From contig JALRBB010000158.1 of NCBI GenBank assembly GCA_023257915.1, forward strand, positions 1 to 9,668: a stretch of 9,668 bases of DNA, in the 5' to 3' direction. The DNA comes from Quisquiliibacterium sp. (GTDB lineage Bacteria > Pseudomonadota > Gammaproteobacteria > Burkholderiales > Burkholderiaceae_E). Both the position numbers and the translations under genes were made by a program. The notes under the pieces are model-generated. The model made no database searches. It was given only the letters and a program-made list of their open reading frames with translations, and was not told the DNA's origin. Shown in pieces: positions 5,976 through 9,668 of the stretch (position 1 is the stretch's first letter; each line of letters begins with the position of its first letter).

Positions 5976-8122
5976 ACCTCGCGGTTCGACTCGCTGCTGG
6001 CAGTGTCGATCCGAGCGCCGCCAGGCTGCCTGGCAGCCTGAAACTCAATCGCCGGCTGTCGAACTGGTTGTCACTGGCTGGCGATGGCTTCGTCGACGTG
6101 TATCCGGGCAAAGTCGAGATTGGTCAGGGCATCCTGACCTCTATTGCGCAGATCGTTGCCGACGAACTCGGGATGCCGATCGAGCGTCTGCGTATACATC
6201 CGGCCGAAACCGGTCGCAGCCCGGATGAAGGTGTCACCTCGGGCAGCCTGTCAATTCAAGAGTGTGGCAGTGCACTGCGCCAGGTGGCAGCACAGGTTCG
6301 GACGATCGCGATTACTCATCTCGCGAACCGTAATACGCTTTCGGCGGAGGACATCAAGGTTCGTGACGGGGGTTTTTTCGGACCCAACGGACGGCTCGCT
6401 GGCTACGCCGAGCTGGCGTCGCAGATTGTTCTGGATGTTGACGCCAACGGTCTCGCAGATCTGAACCGACCAGGTCCTGAAGCGCTTATCGGACACTCGG
6501 TGCCGCGGCTGGACCTTCCCGACAAGGTGTTTGGTGTGGCTCGCTTCATCCAGGACCTGGTGTTGCCTGGAATGCTGCATGGTCGGGTTCTGCGCCCTCC
6601 CTCGCCCGATGCACAATTAGTTTCGTTGGCTCTCGAGCGAATCACGGCGCTGTCGGGGGTGCTCACGGTACTGCGAGACGGCCGCTTCGTGGGCCTGGTT
6701 GCGGAACGCGAGCATCAGGCCGATGCGGCGCTGCGAGTACTTGCAGAGTCGGCGCAGTGGGATGAAACCGCGTCTCTTCCTCCTCAGGATGGGCTCGGGG
6801 ACTGGCTGCAAGCTCAGCGTTGCGAGAGCACGCTCATCGAGGAACGGGGCGATCCGGATTCTGGCGCCGGAGAGGTGTTTTCGGCGATTTATGACAAGCC
6901 CTTTATCGCGCATGCGTCCATCGGCCCCTCGTGTGCGATCGCACAGCGGGACGCTACCTCGCTGCAGGTCTGGTCGCATACCCAAGGTCCGTACAACCTA
7001 CGTGCCGATCTAGCCATCGCGTTCGCGCTGCCTGCGGACCAGGTGGTTGTTCGTCATGTCGAAGGCGCCGGTTGCTATGGGCATAACCCGGCGGACGATG
7101 TTGCCTACGACGCGGCGCGACTGGCTGCCGAGGTCCCGGGAAGGCCGGTACGGGTGCTCTGGTCGAGAGCCGACGAGCTTGCCTGGACGCCATTCGGGCC
7201 AGCGATGCGCATCGAACTTTCAGCGCGAACCGGTCCGCAAGGCCAACTTGTCGGCTGGCGACATGAGGTCTGGTCCAACGGTCACAGTCTGCGCCCGGGG
7301 CGCGCACCGACGCCGACGCTGCTCGGCAGCTGGCATACAGACCCACCAGCACCGGCGTTGCCGGCGATTAATGCGCCATTGGCTGCCGGTGGTGGAGCCG
7401 ACCGCAATGCGGTCCCTGGCTATGACATTGCTGCGCTGAGAGTAGTCTCGCACCGAGTGCTCGAGATGCCGCTGCGAAGCTCTGCACTACGTGCTCTGGG
7501 GGCATTCGGGAATGTGTTCGCCGCTGAATCCTTCATCGACGAGATCGCCTGTCACCATGGTGTCGATCCGCTCGAGTATCGCCTGCGTCATCTGTCCGAT
7601 CGACGTGGCCGTGCGGTACTAGAGCGTGCCGCTGTAGCTGCTGGCTGGGGCTCAAAGTTGTCCGATGGCGTGCGCGGGCGTGGCATCGGGTATGCGCGTT
7701 ACAAAGGCACCGGGGCCTGGTGTGCTGTCGTCGCGCAAGTGCAAATCGAACGCGAAGTTCGGGTTGAACGCCTGACGATCGCCGCTGACGTCGGGCTTGC
7801 AATCAATCCGGACGGGGTCGCAAGCCAACTCGAAGGCGGTGCGATTCAAGCGACCAGTTGGGCCCTCAAGGAAGCGGTTCGATTTGACCGCACTCGAGTG
7901 CTATCTGATTCCTGGGAGAATTACCCGATTCTGGGTTTCGATGAAATCCCACAGGTTGAGGTTCTGATTGCCTCGGCACCTGACCAGCCCTCTCTGGGGG
8001 CCGGCGAAGCGTCGTTGGGGCCGACAGCGGCTGCCATCGCTAACGCGGTTCAGGCGGCGATCGGCGTGCGGGTACGGTCTCTGCCGATCACCGCACAACA
8101 GGTGATCGACGCGATGCGATGA
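5972..8122 (+). CDS. Molybdopterin-binding large subunit of a xanthine-dehydrogenase-family oxidoreductase
   Basis: The 716-residue catalytic subunit of a Mo hydroxylase, IorB/NicB-like. A molybdopterin-binding segment comes first (GKVEIGQGILTS at 46-57, SPDEGVTSGSLS at 83-94), then the hammerhead domain (LDLPDKVFGVARF at 180-192, LPGMLHGRVLRPP at 198-210), then the main cofactor-binding part (GAGCYGHNPADDV at 365-377, FGNVFAAESFIDE at 512-524). LGAGEASLGPT near the end holds Glu679, the presumed catalytic base. This order, with a cofactor segment ahead of the hammerhead, is that of the isoquinoline-oxidoreductase type rather than classical xanthine dehydrogenase. There is no signal peptide, no FAD domain and no CxxCH haem motif; NicB, by contrast, carries C-terminal cytochrome c domains. 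The enzyme probably inserts oxygen from water into an N-heteroaromatic ring or an aldehyde. The substrate cannot be deduced. The ATG overlaps the small-subunit stop. Confidence 0.94.
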   Translation: MNLAVRLAAGSVDPSAARLPGSLKLNRRLSNWLSLAGDGFVDVYPGKVEIGQGILTSIAQIVADELGMPIERLRIHPAETGRSPDEGVTSGSLSIQECGSALRQVAAQVRTIAITHLANRNTLSAEDIKVRDGGFFGPNGRLAGYAELASQIVLDVDANGLADLNRPGPEALIGHSVPRLDLPDKVFGVARFIQDLVLPGMLHGRVLRPPSPDAQLVSLALERITALSGVLTVLRDGRFVGLVAEREHQADAALRVLAESAQWDETASLPPQDGLGDWLQAQRCESTLIEERGDPDSGAGEVFSAIYDKPFIAHASIGPSCAIAQRDATSLQVWSHTQGPYNLRADLAIAFALPADQVVVRHVEGAGCYGHNPADDVAYDAARLAAEVPGRPVRVLWSRADELAWTPFGPAMRIELSARTGPQGQLVGWRHEVWSNGHSLRPGRAPTPTLLGSWHTDPPAPALPAINAPLAAGGGADRNAVPGYDIAALRVVSHRVLEMPLRSSALRALGAFGNVFAAESFIDEIACHHGVDPLEYRLRHLSDRRGRAVLERAAVAAGWGSKLSDGVRGRGIGYARYKGTGAWCAVVAQVQIEREVRVERLTIAADVGLAINPDGVASQLEGGAIQATSWALKEAVRFDRTRVLSDSWENYPILGFDEIPQVEVLIASAPDQPSLGAGEASLGPTAAAIANAVQAAIGVRVRSLPITAQQVIDAMR

Positions 8123-8156
8123 TGGCTTTGGTATCGCCAGAAATCACGGGGGCGAA

Positions 8157-8171
8157 CCTGAAAGAATCAGG
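8157..8171 (+). other. Small hairpin between the large subunit and the ModA-like gene
   Basis: CCTGA at 8157-8161 pairs with TCAGG at 8167-8171 around AAGAA, followed by AATTT. A five-base stem with so short a T-tract is at best a weak attenuator, so the downstream gene may still be read from the oxidoreductase transcript. The rest of this 88-base gap shows no convincing promoter. Confidence 0.2.
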
Positions 8172-8210
8172 AATTTAGCTAGGCCGAACACAGCAGGAGA
8201 AGAATTCGAC

Positions 8211-8903
8211 ATGGCATTGAACATTCTGAGCGCGGGAGCCGCTAAGGGCTTGATTAGCGGCCTGGCTGAAGAATTCGAGCAACGCACCGGACAGGGTCTC
8301 GAGGGACCATTCGGTGCGGTCGGCGCGATGAAGGAGCGCTTCGATCGCGGCGAACCCTGCGATGTGATTGTGTTGACGGCAGCGATGATCGCCGCGATGG
8401 CGCAGGCTGGCGAAGTCGATGTCGCAACGGTCGCTGATCTTGGACGCGTTCGCACCGGTGTTGCGGTGCTACAAGCAGCGCGGCAGCCGGCGATAGCGAG
8501 CGCTGCGCAACTGCGTGAGGCAGTTTCGGGCGCAAGTGTCATCTATTTTCCCGATCCCGAGAGGGCCACCGCTGGCATCCATTGCATGAAGGTACTGACC
8601 GAGCTTGGCTTGGCAAAGACACATGGTGGACGCTTTCGTACGTTTCCGAATGGCGCGACAGCGATGGCTGAAATGGCGGCGGCGGGTGACGCCGAGGCGA
8701 TCGGTATTACGCAGGTCACCGAGATCTTGTACACCCCGGGCGTTCAACTGGTGGGCGTTCTGCCCGCGCAGTTCGAACTGGCGACCGTGTATACCGCGGC
8801 GGTGACGTCGCGCGCAAAGGACCCGGTGCTGGCGCGTGTGCTGGTCGACCTGGTGAGCGGGTCCGAGTCGGCTACTCGTCGCCGAGAGGGGGGGTTCGAG
8901 TAA
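8211..8903 (+). CDS. ModA-like substrate-binding-domain protein without signal peptide
   Basis: A 230-residue protein with a type II periplasmic-binding-protein fold, closest to the molybdate-binding ModA group. LSAGAAKGLISGLAEEFEQ at 6-24, FGAVGAMKERFDRGEPCDV at 34-52, FPNGATAMAEMAAAGDAEAI and GITQVTEIL follow the ModA layout. Unlike true ModA it begins directly at the first beta strand: there is no signal peptide, and no ATG, GTG or TTG start lies upstream in frame back to the oxidoreductase stop, so it should remain in the cytoplasm. The ligand loops read SAGAA and GAVGA where ModA proteins usually carry oxyanion-binding serines, so molybdate binding is doubtful. AGGAGA at 8195-8200, ten bases ahead, is the ribosome binding site. 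Its place 88 bases after a Mo enzyme suggests a role with that enzyme, its cofactor or its substrate. Databases may label it a molybdate ABC transporter component; that label looks too specific. Confidence 0.85.
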   Translation: MALNILSAGAAKGLISGLAEEFEQRTGQGLEGPFGAVGAMKERFDRGEPCDVIVLTAAMIAAMAQAGEVDVATVADLGRVRTGVAVLQAARQPAIASAAQLREAVSGASVIYFPDPERATAGIHCMKVLTELGLAKTHGGRFRTFPNGATAMAEMAAAGDAEAIGITQVTEILYTPGVQLVGVLPAQFELATVYTAAVTSRAKDPVLARVLVDLVSGSESATRRREGGFE

Positions 8904-8916
8904 ATCGCAGGATAAG

Positions 8917-8931
8917 CCGGCGTTTTGCCGG
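8917..8931. terminator. Possible terminator hairpin between convergent genes
   Basis: CCGGC at 8917-8921 pairs with GCCGG at 8927-8931 around a GTTTT loop, just after the ModA-like stop and in the 73-base gap before the convergent dioxygenase. No T-run follows the stem, so support is modest. Confidence 0.35.
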
Positions 8932-8976
8932 TCGCCCTTGCCTGTGAAAGGCTACCGGGTTTAGGTTAGATCCGCG

Positions 8977-9668
8977 TCAGTCTTGTTTGGCACGCGTTTC
9001 CAGCTGACCAAGATCGAATCCATCTGTTCGCCTGGCCTGCACCGGCGCGCGCACGCCGCACGCGGCGGCATCATCCAGTATCTCTCGCGCCTGCGCGCGA
9101 ACGTGCGGCGGCAGCCAGGTGCGGTCGTGACCCCAGATACTCGGGCCATAGACTTCATGCGCCTGCCAGGTCGCGTCATGGATCAGTCGCCCTGCCCAGC
9201 CGGTCTCGATCATGAAGCCGCCCGGCGTTTTCGAATAGAACGACAACATGTGGTCGTTCGCGTGTCGTCCCAGTGTCACAGACACGCGACCAGGTTCGAT
9301 CAGTGCCTTGTCGTACAAGCGTCCAACGTCGTCGAGATGCTCGTATTCGACCATCACGTGATGAAACATTGGTTTCGGACCCTCGAGGATCGCAATCGAA
9401 TGATGCCGCGGGTTCATGTGCATGAACGAGGCACGAAACGGTGCGGTCACGTAATCGCTTAAGCGCAAGCCGACCGCGTCCAGGTAGAAGCGGCGCATCG
9501 CGTCATAGTGCGCGGTCATCATGACGACATGGCCCAGACCGAGATCGCCAGTCCGAAAGCCACCGATCGGGCGGTCTGGCATGAAGGCTGGCTGGTCTTG
9601 GACCGGACCACAGAAAAATTCGACTCGGTTACCGTCCGGATCGTTGACCCAGTTCATCCGGTCGACCT
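8977..9668 (-). CDS. Type I extradiol ring-cleavage dioxygenase, C-terminal part (5' truncated by window edge)
   Basis: At least 229 residues of a two-domain vicinal-oxygen-chelate enzyme related to 2,3-dihydroxybiphenyl 1,2-dioxygenase. It opens meta to the hydroxyls of a catecholic ring using Fe(II) and O2. The frame stays open to the right edge (preceding codons encode V-D-R), and the visible part begins at the end of the N-terminal domain (DPDGNRVEFFCGP); the Met codon at 9657 is internal, not the start. Counting from that Met, the metal ligands are His43 (LGLGHVV), His100 (FHHVMVEYE) and Glu151 (GGFMIETGW). Second-shell residues equivalent to BphC His195, His241 and Tyr250 are present as His85/86, His132 and Tyr141, with closely matching spacing. 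The catalytic C-terminal domain therefore looks intact and active. About 65-80 N-terminal residues are probably missing. It converges on the ModA-like gene. The specific catechol substrate is unknown. Confidence 0.92.
   Translation of the reverse strand, partial: VDRMNWVNDPDGNRVEFFCGPVQDQPAFMPDRPIGGFRTGDLGLGHVVMMTAHYDAMRRFYLDAVGLRLSDYVTAPFRASFMHMNPRHHSIAILEGPKPMFHHVMVEYEHLDDVGRLYDKALIEPGRVSVTLGRHANDHMLSFYSKTPGGFMIETGWAGRLIHDATWQAHEVYGPSIWGHDRTWLPPHVRAQAREILDDAAACGVRAPVQARRTDGFDLGQLETRAKQD

Noticed and set aside
8211..8903. Calling this gene modA of a molybdate ABC transporter
   Set aside because: There is no signal peptide, no modB or modC nearby, and the usual oxyanion-binding serines are not evident.

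Overview
The window looks like chromosomal DNA from a GC-rich betaproteobacterium, most likely of the order Burkholderiales. The main reasons are a solitary Bug-type solute receptor (a family greatly expanded in that group), a FAD-less two-subunit molybdenum hydroxylase, a Pseudomonas/Burkholderia-type kynureninase and an extradiol ring-cleavage dioxygenase. This placement is an inference from gene families, not from a marker gene. Coding density is high: no gene-free stretch exceeds about 210 bases. No tRNA, rRNA, CRISPR array, insertion sequence or phage gene was seen.

Layout. (1) About 66-1870, + strand: a glutathione S-transferase family protein with an extra C-terminal beta-rich domain, then an aldo/keto reductase very like Escherichia coli YeaE, 29 bases apart and probably one operon. 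(2) 2008-2823, +: an exported metallo-beta-lactamase-fold hydrolase with its own strong ribosome binding site and a possible promoter. (3) 2891-4216, -: kynureninase (kynU), convergent with the hydrolase and without other kynurenine-pathway genes nearby. (4) 4217-4422: a divergent intergenic region with palindromes, a TATAAT box and a hairpin-bearing leader. (5) 4423-5409, +: a Bug-family periplasmic solute-binding protein. (6) 5514-8122, +: small [2Fe-2S] and large molybdopterin subunits of a xanthine-dehydrogenase-family oxidoreductase, overlapping at ATGA. (7) 8211-8903, +: a ModA-like substrate-binding-fold protein with no signal peptide. (8) 8977-9668, -: the C-terminal part of a two-domain extradiol dioxygenase running off the right edge.

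How the genes may work together. The Bug receptor, the Mo hydroxylase subunits and the ModA-like protein lie in the same direction and could form a functional cassette: capture of an organic acid or heteroaromatic compound, then its hydroxylation by a Mo/Fe-S enzyme. Kynureninase and the extradiol dioxygenase flank the cassette on the opposite strand, which makes a heteroaromatic or tryptophan-derived catabolic theme plausible but unproven. The substrate of the Mo enzyme, its electron acceptor (there is no FAD subunit and no cytochrome c domain here) and the ligand of the signal-less ModA-like protein are the main unknowns. All recognisable protein families are known ones. I found no clearly new system; the most unusual element is the cytosolic ModA-like protein behind the oxidoreductase.
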